Shown: positions 43,298-50,986, counted from the stretch's first letter. The stretch is 57,374 nucleotides of DNA from Bryobacterales bacterium (GCA_026713545.1 JAPOOG010000026.1:1-57374); one strand, 5' to 3'. Made by a program: numbers and translations. The notes: generated from the letters alone by a model not told the origin.

Positions 43298-43804
43298 TCA
43301 CAGTCCCAGCGCCGCTCTTCGGGCGGCGACCTGGTCGACGCCGTTGACGATGCGGGTATAGTTCTCGATGTCGATCTCGTGGATGGTCTCGCCGTCGATC
43401 TCGAGCTTGTAGTAGTCGACCGCCGCCATGAACTTCAGCGTGGCCTTCTCGCCCGGCTTCCAGGAGCCGTAGTCGACCTCCTTGATCTGGCCGCGGGTGC
43501 GCACGACGACGGCCTGGATCGTCCCGTCGCGGCCCTGCACCGCGCCGCGGAAGGTCAGCGCCGGCTGCTCGCCCTGCGCCAGGCCCCACAGCCGCAGCGC
43601 GTCGCGGGCGACCGAGTCGAGCGAGAAGTCGCACTCGAGCTTTTCGAGCCCCATGTCGAGCTCGACCGGCGCGTCCATGCCGCCGGCGCGGTACTCCTCG
43701 GTCTTGACCGTCAGCTTCGGCAGGGTGAACTCCATCACCTTGCCGGCGTAGCCGCGGCCGTCCACGAACAGGTTGATGTCCCTTAGTACGCTTTCAATGG
43801 CCAT
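43298..43804 (-). CDS. Phage major tail tube protein (gpFII-like)
   Basis: 168 residues. INLFVDGRGYAGKVMEFTLP (about 10-29), LTVKTEEYRAGGMDAPVELD, MGLEKLECDFSLDS and EIDIENYTRIVNGVD are characteristic of the P2 FII family that forms the inner tube of contractile tails. The ribosome-binding site AGGAGATTTTC precedes the ATG. The sheath gene lies directly upstream, as in P2. The genes that should follow (E/E' chaperones and tape measure) are not present. Confidence 0.9.
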   Translation of the reverse strand: MAIESVLRDINLFVDGRGYAGKVMEFTLPKLTVKTEEYRAGGMDAPVELDMGLEKLECDFSLDSVARDALRLWGLAQGEQPALTFRGAVQGRDGTIQAVVVRTRGQIKEVDYGSWKPGEKATLKFMAAVDYYKLEIDGETIHEIDIENYTRIVNGVDQVAARRAALGL

Positions 43805-43821
43805 GAAAATCTCCTAAAATC

Positions 43822-43863
43822 CGTGTCTCGTGTTTCGTGTCTCGTGTTTCGTGTCTCGTGAAA
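43822..43863. repeat. Heptamer array (6 units, most regular copy)
   Basis: CGTGTCT and CGTGTTT alternate five times, then CGTGAAA, in perfect 7-bp register between sheath and tube genes, followed by ACCTCGGAACTCGCGCTGGC. This is the best example of the family. Confidence 0.92.
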
Positions 43864-44013
43864 ACCTCGGAACTCGCGCTGGCTCACGCCGCGCGCTTCG
43901 TTGCCCGTCTCTCCGAGCCGTCAAGCGTGGTCCCAGGAGCCATCTTTCAGGCGATTGGGTCGAAGGCGGCTTTCCCTCACTCGTGTTGCAGCTCATTGGC
44001 TCTTCACGGTTGG

Positions 44014-45402
44014 TTATCCGCTCACCAGTTGCGAGCGGAAGGTGATTCTTTCGGCGGGGCTGGGCGGATCGAACTCGAAGTCGAAGTAGACCCTTCCGGC
44101 GTCGCGGGCGGCGGCGTCGTTGAGGGCCGGGTCGGCCCAGCAGCGGCCGCTGAGGATGGCGCCCCGCGCCTGGAGCCGCCGCAGGAAATCGTTGACGGAC
44201 TCGACCACGTCCTCGACGTAGGTCGCGGTGAGGTTGCGGTCCACCGCCCACAGGTGCGCGCGTAGCAGGCTCTCGTTGATCACGTCGGCGGTCCGGACCA
44301 CTCCCAGGAACGTCCACTTGGCGTCGGCGCTGGCGGTGCGGTTGCCCCACAGGCGGTAGCCTCCGAGCGGCGAGCGGATGATGGTGGCGACCTCGGCGTC
44401 GTTGAGCAGGTTCGCTTCCGAGGAGGCGTCGCCGAGGGTGAAGTCCACCGCGCGGCCCGTTCCGGAGATCCCGAGGACCTGGCGGTTCGACGGGCTCGAC
44501 CAGTAGCCGCGCTCGCGGTCGTTGCGCACGATCAGGCCGGCGATCCGCGCCGAGGCCGGGGCGTCGGAGATTTCTCCTCCGCCCGCTGCGCTCGCGCCGG
44601 CGGCATCGGTGAGGCGGACGCCGGGATCGACCACGTAGACGCGGCGGCTCGACAGCAGGCCGCGGTAGGCGATGGCGTCGGCGCGGGTGGTGTTCGGGCC
44701 ATCGGCGACGATGACGGCCCGCAGCCGCTCGGCGGTGGCGACCAGGCCCGTGGTGACCGGCGCCGCCGTGGGCGGCCCGGCCGGGTTCGCCCGCGTCACG
44801 TGCTCGGTGTAGCCCGGCGCGATCAGGATGCGCGGCTTCGAGCCGGTGACGCTCTCGGCCTCGACGAACTTCGCGGCCGCGGCGACCAGCTCGGCGTCCG
44901 TCACCTCGGCCGCGTCGGCGTAGTCGTAGGCGACCTTGAGCGCGTCGCCGGCGTCGATGTCTCCGGACGCCACGCGGGTGACGCCGCCCGCCGCGGCGTC
45001 CACCGTGTAGTCGTCCCCCACGGTGTAGGGCGTGTTGCCGTCCGAGCTCTTCACCACGACCGACGACGCGACCACGTACTTGTGATCGAGGGTCAGCGAG
45101 TCGCCGGTCAGCGTGAACTCCTTCTCGGCCTGCGAGGTCTTGTCGACGCTCGGATCGAGCGCGTTGACCACCACGACCTGCGCCGACGCCTGCTCGAAAA
45201 TGGCCGCGACCGCCGCCGCGATCGTGCCGCCGGACGACCCGAAGGCCTCCTCGCCGGCGGTGCGGCTCGATATCAGGGTCGGGACCTTGACCGGCCCGGT
45301 GAGCGCCGCGCCCAGCAGGCCGATGACCGACGCGGATACGCCCTCGATCGGGCGCGCCCCCGCGTCGACTTCGATGACTTCGACTCCGTGTAGAAAGGCC
45401 AT
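44014..45402 (-). CDS. Contractile tail sheath protein (gpFI-like)
   Basis: 462 residues. MAFLHGVEVIEVDAGARPIE and SVIGLLGAAL at the start are typical of P2 FI sheath proteins. RILIAPGYTEHV (about 190-201), VIVADGPNTTRADAIAYR (about 224-241), VYVVDPGVRLTD, AGLIVRNDRERGYWSSPSNR (about 285-304), YRLWGNRTAS and the C-terminal VYFDFEFDPPSPAERITF complete the fold. It polymerises around the tube and contracts. Length is slightly above P2 FI (396) owing to an inserted domain at about 85-165 of low-complexity beta sequence. Confidence 0.92.
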   Translation of the reverse strand: MAFLHGVEVIEVDAGARPIEGVSASVIGLLGAALTGPVKVPTLISSRTAGEEAFGSSGGTIAAAVAAIFEQASAQVVVVNALDPSVDKTSQAEKEFTLTGDSLTLDHKYVVASSVVVKSSDGNTPYTVGDDYTVDAAAGGVTRVASGDIDAGDALKVAYDYADAAEVTDAELVAAAAKFVEAESVTGSKPRILIAPGYTEHVTRANPAGPPTAAPVTTGLVATAERLRAVIVADGPNTTRADAIAYRGLLSSRRVYVVDPGVRLTDAAGASAAGGGEISDAPASARIAGLIVRNDRERGYWSSPSNRQVLGISGTGRAVDFTLGDASSEANLLNDAEVATIIRSPLGGYRLWGNRTASADAKWTFLGVVRTADVINESLLRAHLWAVDRNLTATYVEDVVESVNDFLRRLQARGAILSGRCWADPALNDAAARDAGRVYFDFEFDPPSPAERITFRSQLVSG

Positions 45403-45422
45403 TGATAAATCTCCTTGTTTTC

Positions 45423-45450
45423 AGTTTTTCGTTTCTAGTTTTCAGTGAAA
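45423..45450. repeat. Heptamer array, hybrid AGTTTTT/CGTTTCT (4 units)
   Basis: AGTTTTT, CGTTTCT, AGTTTTC, AGTGAAA, then CCCTGGAACTCGCG. It combines units of the AT-rich class with a CGT-class unit and the usual GAAA end, linking the two classes as one family. Confidence 0.85.
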
Positions 45451-45472
45451 CCCTGGAACTCGCGCCGCTCCG

Positions 45473-45901
45473 TCATGTGACCGTCACCCTTCTGCGGGCG
45501 GTGGCCGGGGTCGTGCCCGCGCGGCCCGTGGCCGTTAGGGTGTAGGTGTACGTCTGCCCCGGCTCGACCTCGACCGCGCCGCCATGGACGGGCTCGCAAC
45601 GGTGGATCACCGTGCCGCTGGCGAGGGCGATCTCCGCGCTCAGCGCGTGCTTCGTCTCCCAGCTCAGCGTGACCTTCCCTCCCTGCGAGATCGACGACGC
45701 CGAGGCCGTCAGCTTCGCCGTTGGCTCCGGCCAGGCGAACGCGTCCGCCGCGCGGTCGTAGATCTTCCCCAGCCAGGGGCCGTCCGTCCGCGACGTCACG
45801 TCCATCAGCTCGGGGCCGGTCCGCGGAGGCTTCTGGCCCGCGTATTCGAGCTCGTGGAAACAGATTCCTTCGGCGTCGAGCTGGATGTATTTTTTCGTCA
45901 T
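45473..45901 (-). CDS. Phage tail-associated protein with Ig-like domain
   Basis: 142 residues. The N-terminal half, MTKKYIQLDAEGICFHELEY ... GPWLGKIYDRAADAFAWPEP, resembles small proteins encoded after tail fibres. The C-terminal half (KLTASASSISQGGKVTLSWE, then VEVEPGQTYTYTLTATGRAG) is an Ig-like/PKD-type beta sandwich, like the one in the fused gpI protein at 46976-48625. It lies between the fibre gene and the sheath, where P2 has the fibre chaperone G. Role inferred from position. Confidence 0.6.
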   Translation of the reverse strand: MTKKYIQLDAEGICFHELEYAGQKPPRTGPELMDVTSRTDGPWLGKIYDRAADAFAWPEPTAKLTASASSISQGGKVTLSWETKHALSAEIALASGTVIHRCEPVHGGAVEVEPGQTYTYTLTATGRAGTTPATARRRVTVT

Positions 45902-45911
45902 TGATTCGCTC

Positions 45912-46784
45912 CTACTCGAACTCGATCACCTCGTACCGGAAATTTTTCCCGGTGAGGAGCGACGTCGCCGTGTACTGGAATCGCAGGACCGTTGCCGAGG
46001 CCAAAAAAAGCGCGAACGTACGGAGAGTATTGCCGCCGGCTGAAACTGTGGTGTCTAGGTGGACTACTGTTTTTGCAGTGTCGACTGCCGAGATCGCGAT
46101 GTCGTGAGTGACCTCCGGTCCGCCGGACGTCGGCAGGACAACCCCGCCTCGCTGTATCGATCGGATCACTGATCTGTCCTCCAGCGCCGTGATCTGCCCG
46201 GCGAAATCCGCGGTCTCAATTGCCTCGACGCGCGCGGCCAGCGCCGTGATGAGCGCCCCGAAGCCCGCGGCTTCGAGGGCGTCGATGTCCGCCTCGGCGG
46301 TGTCCACGCGGCCGCCCAGGGCCGTCACCGAGGCGCTCAGCGCCGGGTCGCCCAGCGAGACCGCGGCGTCGACGTTGACGGTGACCTCGGCCGCCGCGGG
46401 GGCGATGTCGAGCGAGCCGGCGATCACCAGCCGCGTATTGGCGACCGTCGAGGCCAGCCGCTCGCCGTCGTCCGTCCAGTAGGCGGCGAGGAACTCGGGA
46501 TCCGTCCCGACCTGGCCCAGCAGACCGAGCTCGGTCACGCCGTAGGCCGCGGCCGGGTTGAACTCGCCGCGCACCGCGATCCGCCCCGAGACCATCGTCG
46601 AGCCGCCCAGGGCGACCACCGCGCGCTGCGAGCGCAGCGCCGTCCTGGAGTCGTCGGCCGCCCCGCCCGGACCCGATCCGTCGCCGACCGCCATCTTGGT
46701 CAGCCGGACCGCCTGCGTGCCGCGGTTCGTCCCGTCGGCCAGCGCCGCCCGGCCCGCGTCGGTCAGCCGCAGCTCAAACGGCAT
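45912..46784 (-). CDS. Tail fibre protein (gpH N-terminal-like)
   Basis: 290 residues from ATG 46784. MPFELRLTDAGRAALADGTN, then TQAVRLTKMAVGDGSG, AAYGVTELGLLGQ and LAAYWTDDGERLAS are the P2 gpH/DUF3751 baseplate-attachment domain (about 1-140). A coiled-coil stretch (VDTAEADIDALEAAGFGALI, about 155-200) leads to a C-terminal receptor-binding-like domain ending RYEVIEFE. It is shorter than P2 gpH (669). Confidence 0.82.
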   Translation of the reverse strand: MPFELRLTDAGRAALADGTNRGTQAVRLTKMAVGDGSGPGGAADDSRTALRSQRAVVALGGSTMVSGRIAVRGEFNPAAAYGVTELGLLGQVGTDPEFLAAYWTDDGERLASTVANTRLVIAGSLDIAPAAAEVTVNVDAAVSLGDPALSASVTALGGRVDTAEADIDALEAAGFGALITALAARVEAIETADFAGQITALEDRSVIRSIQRGGVVLPTSGGPEVTHDIAISAVDTAKTVVHLDTTVSAGGNTLRTFALFLASATVLRFQYTATSLLTGKNFRYEVIEFE

Positions 46785-46926
46785 CGCGGTCCTCCTGGCC
46801 GGAGTCACACATCAGCCTGTACGCTGCGGTGATCACTTCTCGCAGAGCTGCCTCCGTTTGGGCGTCCCTCGGCGGAGCCCCGCGCACGTGCGCCTTGATC
46901 GGCCCCGGAACCGAGAAACACCTCAC
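46774..46926 (-). CDS. 50-residue protein overlapping tail fibre start
   Basis: GTG 46926 to a stop at 46774, 11 bp inside the fibre gene. It reads VRCFSVPGPIKAHVRGAPPR, then DAQTEAALREVITAAYRLM and ends EDRDAV. The helical C-terminal half is protein-like. Upstream is the heptamer array. No family recognised. The frame is open into the array, so the true start is uncertain. Confidence 0.4.
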   Translation of the reverse strand: MRCFSVPGPIKAHVRGAPPRDAQTEAALREVITAAYRLMCDSGQEDRDAV

Positions 46927-46937
46927 CGGCCGGGTTT

Positions 46938-46972
46938 CACGAGACACGAGACACGAATCACGAGACACGGCT
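46938..46972. repeat. Heptamer array (5 units)
   Basis: CACGAGA, CACGAGA, CACGAAT, CACGAGA, CACGGCT, ending four bases before the stop codon of the gpI-like gene. Opposite orientation to most arrays in the late operon. Confidence 0.88.
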
Positions 46973-46975
46973 TTT

Positions 46976-48625
46976 TTACGCATAGCCGCTCAGGCCTCCG
47001 ATCTCGGCGACCGTCGCCGCTCCCAGCCCGGCGGCCACTGGGATCCGCCCCGCCGCCGCGCTCAGCAGCTCGATGTCCAGCTCGAGCGAGACGCGCTTGA
47101 CGCGGTTGACGGCCCGCGCGATGTCGGGCAGGTAGACCGCGTTCGAGTTGAGGATCGACAGCTTCGCGGTCATCGGGACGCCCGCCGGCCGCTCCACGTA
47201 CTCGTACTCCGCCCCGGCGGTGTCGAGCACCCGCTTGAGCCCCGCCAGGGTGCCCTTCTCGCGGTGGATGCGGAAGGCGTTGGCGACCGCCGCGCGCTTG
47301 ACGGCCACGGGCCAGTCCGGGTCCCACTCCTCGACGCCCATGGCCCAGGCCAGGTAGGGCAGCATCGCCGCCGGGCAGTCCGCCGACGACCACAGCTTGC
47401 GGATGGGGATGTCGATATCGTGGGCCAGGGCCGCTTCGAGGGCGCGCTCGAACGGGGTGGCGTTGAGAGGCAGCAGCGAGACCGCGCCTAAGGGGGCGCG
47501 CGGCGCGACCGCCACAGTCACCGCGGCGGTTGCGGGGACGGAGCCCGGCACGCCGGCCGCGGTGAGCGTCCAGGTCGTCGAGGCTTCGGGGGCCACCCGC
47601 ATGGTTCCGGACAGCGGGACCCGGCCGATGCCCTGGTCGATCTCGACCGAGACGGCGGCGGACGCCGCCCAGCGCAACTCGACCGAGCGGCCGCTCTCGA
47701 CCGAGGCCTGCGAGGCCGCGAGGGCGGCTCGGGGCTGTTCGGGGTCGCGCTTCCGCAGCGCGGCGGCGATCGTCCCGCCGGCTCCGGCGAAACTTGCGGC
47801 GACGGGCTGGGTCCCCAGCGCCTGCTTGGCCAGCGCGGCGGCGATGGTCCCCGCGGCGGCGGCGAAACTTGCCGCGATGGGCTTCACGCCCGGCGACTGC
47901 TTGCCCAGCGCTACGGCGGCGATCGTCCCGCCGGCTCCGGCAAAACTTGCGGCGACGGGCTTGGCTCCCTGCACCTGCTTGCCCAGCGCCACGGCGATGG
48001 TCCCCGCGGCGGCGGTGAAACTTGCGGCGACGGGCTTCGTTCCGGGCGATTGCTTGCCCAGCGCTAGGGCGGAGATCGTCCCGGCGGCGGCGGTGAAACT
48101 TGCGGCGACGGGCTTCGTTCCGGGCGATTGCTTGCCCAGCGCGGCCGTGATGGTTCCCGCGGCGGCGGCCAGGTCCGCCGCGACGGGCTTGGTGGGGCGC
48201 GTCACGGCGACGATCACACGGTCGCCGGCGTTGATGAAATCGAGGGTCCCGGTATAGTCCTGAGCCGTGAACTGCCAGCGGACGACGTTCTGGCCCGCTG
48301 ACTCGACTTGGTTCGTCGAGACCTCGCGGGCGTCGGTTTGGATGTGGAAACGCCAAGTCCCTGAGGCGCCGACCGGGAAACGAGTTCTGAGGTCCAGGGC
48401 CTGCGGGTTGTCGCGGTCGAGCATCGCGACGCGGTTGCTGGAAATCATCCGGAGGCTTGCGATCAGCGTCTCGCCGTCCCCCAGGCCCAAGTCACCGGAC
48501 TCGGGCGACTGCGAGCCGCCCACGTCGGCGTCGGCGTACCAGTCCGGAGGGTTCGCGGCGACGAACAGCGCCAGCGCGTCCGGATCGTGTCCGGTCTGGT
48601 CGAAGTCGGATAAGGCTAAAGGCAT
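46976..48625 (-). CDS. Fusion tail protein: unknown domain, six 25-residue repeats, Ig-like domain, gpI
   Basis: 549 residues. Residues 1-145 (MPLALSDFDQTGHDPDALAL ... VVRWQFTAQDYTGTLDFINA) are an unrecognised beta-rich domain. Residues about 146-297 are six tandem 25/26-residue repeats with core KPVAASFAAAAGTIAAALGK. About 305-370 is an Ig-like domain (SGRSVELRWAASAAVSVEID). The C-terminal ~170 residues (LLPLNATPFERALEAALAHD, LPYLAWAMGVEEWDPDWPV, IHREKGTLAGLKRVLDTAG) are P2 gpI, a baseplate component usually ~180 residues alone. So a normal gpI has gained a ~380-residue N-terminal extension, probably displayed on the baseplate. It lies between gpJ and fibre genes, as gpI should. Confidence 0.82.
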   Translation of the reverse strand: MPLALSDFDQTGHDPDALALFVAANPPDWYADADVGGSQSPESGDLGLGDGETLIASLRMISSNRVAMLDRDNPQALDLRTRFPVGASGTWRFHIQTDAREVSTNQVESAGQNVVRWQFTAQDYTGTLDFINAGDRVIVAVTRPTKPVAADLAAAAGTITAALGKQSPGTKPVAASFTAAAGTISALALGKQSPGTKPVAASFTAAAGTIAVALGKQVQGAKPVAASFAGAGGTIAAVALGKQSPGVKPIAASFAAAAGTIAAALAKQALGTQPVAASFAGAGGTIAAALRKRDPEQPRAALAASQASVESGRSVELRWAASAAVSVEIDQGIGRVPLSGTMRVAPEASTTWTLTAAGVPGSVPATAAVTVAVAPRAPLGAVSLLPLNATPFERALEAALAHDIDIPIRKLWSSADCPAAMLPYLAWAMGVEEWDPDWPVAVKRAAVANAFRIHREKGTLAGLKRVLDTAGAEYEYVERPAGVPMTAKLSILNSNAVYLPDIARAVNRVKRVSLELDIELLSAAAGRIPVAAGLGAATVAEIGGLSGYA

Positions 48626-48632
48626 GGTTGTT

Positions 48633-48667
48633 AGTTTTTAGTTGTTAGTTTTCAGTTTTCAGACTCG
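48633..48667. repeat. Heptamer array, AT-rich class (5 units)
   Basis: AGTTTTT, AGTTGTT, AGTTTTC, AGTTTTC, AGACTCG, followed by AAACTGCCTTTCTCA. The same end sequence recurs at 49137-49151 and near 43290. Confidence 0.88.
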
Positions 48668-48679
48668 AAACTGCCTTTC

Positions 48680-49060
48680 TCACTGCGCCACGGTCCAGGC
48701 GGCCTGGGCGATCGCAACGCGGCCCAGATCGGCGATGACGTTGTCGGTCCCGGCATTGCCCGGCGCGCCGTCGTGGAACTGGACCCAGACGCCGCCGGCG
48801 ATCTTGCCGCGCACGGCCCGCTCGGCCATCGCCGCCGTCTCGTCGGCCCCGGTCGGCGCGTTGAGCACCAGCGCCTCGGCCGCGAGCTCGTACTTCTCGC
48901 CCAGCGCCAGCGGCGCGGGGTTCGTCGAGATGGCCTTCGTCCCCAGCAGGTTGCCGGCCACCGCCGCGTCCCACAGGCTGACGTGCGTGCAGTCGTCGCC
49001 CACCGCCCCCGCGGGAGCGGCGATCGATCTTACGATGTTGGTGTTCTTTGCAGTAGCCAT
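48680..49060 (-). CDS. Phage structural protein, tail-fibre-family-like
   Basis: 126 residues: MATAKNTNIVRSIAAPAGAV ... THVSLWDAAVAGNLLGTKAI, AERAVRGKIAGGVWVQFHDG and VIADLGRVAIAQAAWTVAQ. The phrase of a ligand-loop (FHDGAPGNAG) before a final strand pair resembles small phage proteins annotated as tail fibre proteins with L-H/F-x-x-x-PG motifs. Located between gpJ and gpI. The function is inferred from neighbours. Confidence 0.55.
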   Translation of the reverse strand: MATAKNTNIVRSIAAPAGAVGDDCTHVSLWDAAVAGNLLGTKAISTNPAPLALGEKYELAAEALVLNAPTGADETAAMAERAVRGKIAGGVWVQFHDGAPGNAGTDNVIADLGRVAIAQAAWTVAQ

Positions 49061-49066
49061 AAATTC

Positions 49067-49136
49067 AGTTGTCAGTAGTTAGTTTTTAGTTGTTAGTTTT
49101 CAGTTTTCAGACTCGAAACTAAAAACTTGAAACTCG
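49067..49136. repeat. Heptamer array, AT-rich class (10 units, longest)
   Basis: AGTTGTC, AGTAGTT, AGTTTTT, AGTTGTT, AGTTTTC (twice), AGACTCG, AAACTAA, AAACTTG, AAACTCG in unbroken 7-bp register. Strikingly AT-rich in a region of more than 65% GC. Confidence 0.9.
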
Positions 49137-49148
49137 AAACTGCCTTTC

Positions 49149-50018
49149 TCATGCCTCCGTCACCTGGATCTGGGTCGCGTGGGCCGCCTGCACCGCCGTA
49201 ACCGCCACGTCCGCCGCGGGGGCGGTGAGAGCCACGGCCTCGACGCCCGGCCAGTGCAGCGCCGCGTACAGCGCCGAGCGCGGGATCGACCGCCCGATCT
49301 TCCGGGAGCCGGAGGCGTAGGCCGTGGCCGCGGTCCGGGCGGCTTCGAGCACGGCCGCCGAGTCCGGACCCGAGCCGATCGTCAGCTCGGCCGTGACCTG
49401 GTAGTCGACGATCACCGCAGTCTGCACCGTCAGCACGTCGCCCAGCGGCCGCACGCTCTCGTCGTTGAGCGCCGCCGTGACCTTGGCGAGCAGGTCCGCG
49501 TCGGCCACGCCGTTGCCTTCGCGGGCCAGCACCGTCACCGTGACCGAGCCCGGCGCGGGGCTCGCCACGGCCACGTCGAGCACGTCGGCCGAGGCCGACA
49601 GCGCGTGGAAGCGGTAGCTCGATGCCGGCCCCGCGGTCGATACCGCACTGGGCGCGAGTTGCGTCCGCGTCCGCAGCCGCTCGTCCGTCTCGTAGACCGC
49701 CTCGACCGGCGGAATCGCCTTCGGGTCGGCCGGCGTCACGATCTGACGCTCGACGCCCAGCAGGGCGGCGAGGTTGTCGAGGTCGCGTCCGGCTGCCGTC
49801 GGCAGCATCACCGCCCGCGCCGCGTCGTTCACCCGCTGGCGCAGCAGCAGTTCGCGGTACGCCGCGGACTCGAGGGTCTTGTAGGCCGGGTCGGCTTCGG
49901 AAACCACGTAGTCCGTCCCGAGACGCGCGATCGCCGCCGCCAGCAGCGCCTCGTAGTCGAGAGACTCCACCACGTCCGGCGCGGGGAGTCGCGAGAGGTC
50001 GATGGCGGGGGAGGACAT
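49149..50018 (-). CDS. Baseplate assembly protein gpJ
   Basis: 289 residues from ATG 50018. IDLSRLPAPDVVESLDYEAL, DPAYKTLESAAYRELLLRQR, NDAARAVMLPTAAGRDLDNL and LAALLGVERQ (about residues 5-90) are the gpJ/gp47 baseplate wedge signature. The C-terminal part (YVVSEADPAY; SRKIGRSIPRSALYAALHWP; GVEAVALTAPAADV) is complete. Length is close to P2 gpJ (302). In P2 it follows W directly; here a Cys-rich frame and repeats intervene. Confidence 0.9.
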   Translation of the reverse strand: MSSPAIDLSRLPAPDVVESLDYEALLAAAIARLGTDYVVSEADPAYKTLESAAYRELLLRQRVNDAARAVMLPTAAGRDLDNLAALLGVERQIVTPADPKAIPPVEAVYETDERLRTRTQLAPSAVSTAGPASSYRFHALSASADVLDVAVASPAPGSVTVTVLAREGNGVADADLLAKVTAALNDESVRPLGDVLTVQTAVIVDYQVTAELTIGSGPDSAAVLEAARTAATAYASGSRKIGRSIPRSALYAALHWPGVEAVALTAPAADVAVTAVQAAHATQIQVTEA

Positions 50019-50560
50019 CTTAAAAGCCGTGCTTCGTGTCTCGTGAAAAGCATGGGCGGGGGCCTGGTTCGCTCCAAGAAGAAATGTCTGCGAGGACACT
50101 GGCGCAGGACAATATTTTTTGCTGAACAATGGTGAACAATCGTGAACTGGAAAACAGTGACTTGTCGGCGGGGGCAGTGGTCCGGACGGCAGTTTCTGGT
50201 GACGCCACCCGTCGCGCACCCACGGCGAACCGAACGGCCATAAAGGCCGTGCTTCGTGTCTCGTGTCTCGTGTTTCGCGAAAACCTTGGAATTCGCGCCG
50301 GCTTGCGCCGCGCGTCTGGTCGAAGGCCGGTTCTCGCGAGTCATATCAGCAGCCTCTCGATCCGGACGGGCCCGCAGGCAGCGCTCGGGGAAGCGCCCGA
50401 AGGGACAATTCCCGCACTCCGAATCCCAGCCGCACTCCTCGCACTTGCGCGCCGCTCGGCGCGCGGCGATAACGCCGCTTCGCTTTGCGGGGGGCCAGAG
50501 CATCAGCGCGCCCGTGGGCGGCAGGTTCGGCCGTCTCAAGGCTTTGCGGAGCCCGCTCAT
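49829..50560 (-). CDS. Cys-rich small protein, frame run on through repeats
   Basis: ATG 50560 overlaps the gpW stop (ATGA), so translation is coupled. Residues about 1-80 look genuine: MSGLRKALRRPNLPPTGALM, then ARRAARKCEECGWDSECGNC and PFGRFPERC, a compact Cys cluster (CxxCxxxxxCxxC...C) suggesting a metal-binding or disulfide-rich domain. From about residue 95 the frame is translated heptamer array and composite repeat and then the antisense-register of gpJ, with no stop until 49829. The original stop was probably removed by the repeat insertion; real protein is likely ~80-100 residues. Confidence 0.45.
   Translation of the reverse strand: MSGLRKALRRPNLPPTGALMLWPPAKRSGVIAARRAARKCEECGWDSECGNCPFGRFPERCLRARPDREAADMTRENRPSTRRAAQAGANSKVFAKHETRDTKHGLYGRSVRRGCATGGVTRNCRPDHCPRRQVTVFQFTIVHHCSAKNIVLRQCPRRHFFLERTRPPPMLFTRHEARLLRCPPPPSTSRDSPRRTWWSLSTTRRCWRRRSRVSGRTTWFPKPTRPTRPSSPRRTANCCCASG
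50248..50282. repeat. Heptamer array (5 units)
   Basis: CGTGCTT, CGTGTCT, CGTGTCT, CGTGTTT, CGCGAAA, then ACCTTGGAATTCGCGCCGGC. A shorter array (CGTGCTT, CGTGTCT, CGTGAAA) lies at 50028-50048 just upstream of gpJ, followed by a composite-element copy at 50049-50100. Confidence 0.88.
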
Positions 50561-50919
50561 ATCACCAGCCCCTCGATCCGGACGGCCTCGCCGTCGGGCA
50601 GGTATGCGCCGTAGATGTCGATCAGGATTTTTTCGGAGGCCTGCGACACAGCGCTGTTGCCCGCCGCGAGCGGGCTCGCCGCGATGCGGTCCACCCGAAG
50701 GCGCGGCTCCCAGCGGGCCAGCGCCTCGGCCGCCGCCGCGTAGATCTCCGTCATCGTCGCCGGCGTCAGCGGCGCGTCGAGCAGCTCGAACAGCCGCGAG
50801 CCGTACTCGCGCCGCATCACGCGCGTCCCGATCGGGGTGGTGAGGATGTCGCGGACGGACTGGCGCAGGTGCGCCAGGCCCGTGAGATCCTTACCCGTCT
50901 CTGCGTTCGTGCCCGGCAT
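50557..50919 (-). CDS. Baseplate protein gpW (gp25-like)
   Basis: 120 residues. DLTGLAHLRQSVRDILTTPI, GTRVMRREYGSRLFELLD, and the C-terminal RWEPRLRVDRIAAS are the GPW_gp25 baseplate wedge family signature, including the EYGSRLFELLD motif. Located between V and J as in P2. Confidence 0.92.
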   Translation of the reverse strand: MPGTNAETGKDLTGLAHLRQSVRDILTTPIGTRVMRREYGSRLFELLDAPLTPATMTEIYAAAAEALARWEPRLRVDRIAASPLAAGNSAVSQASEKILIDIYGAYLPDGEAVRIEGLVI

Positions 50920-50928
50920 CAAAAAATC

Positions 50929-50963
50929 CGTGTTTCGTGTCTCGTGTTTCGTGTCTCGTGATG
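50929..50963. repeat. Heptamer array (5 units)
   Basis: CGTGTTT, CGTGTCT, CGTGTTT, CGTGTCT, CGTGATG between gpW and gpV. Confidence 0.9.
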
Positions 50964-50986
50964 CAAAACCAAAAACCAGAAAAACG

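Noticed and set aside
43822..43863. CRISPR-like repeat arrangement
   Set aside because: Units are 7 bp with no spacers; no 23-37-bp repeats separated by unique spacers and no cas genes.
47397..48257. 286-codon + strand frame with repeats
   Set aside because: The repeats are the reverse complement of the gpI-fusion repeats; the - strand carries recognisable gpI and Ig-like domains.
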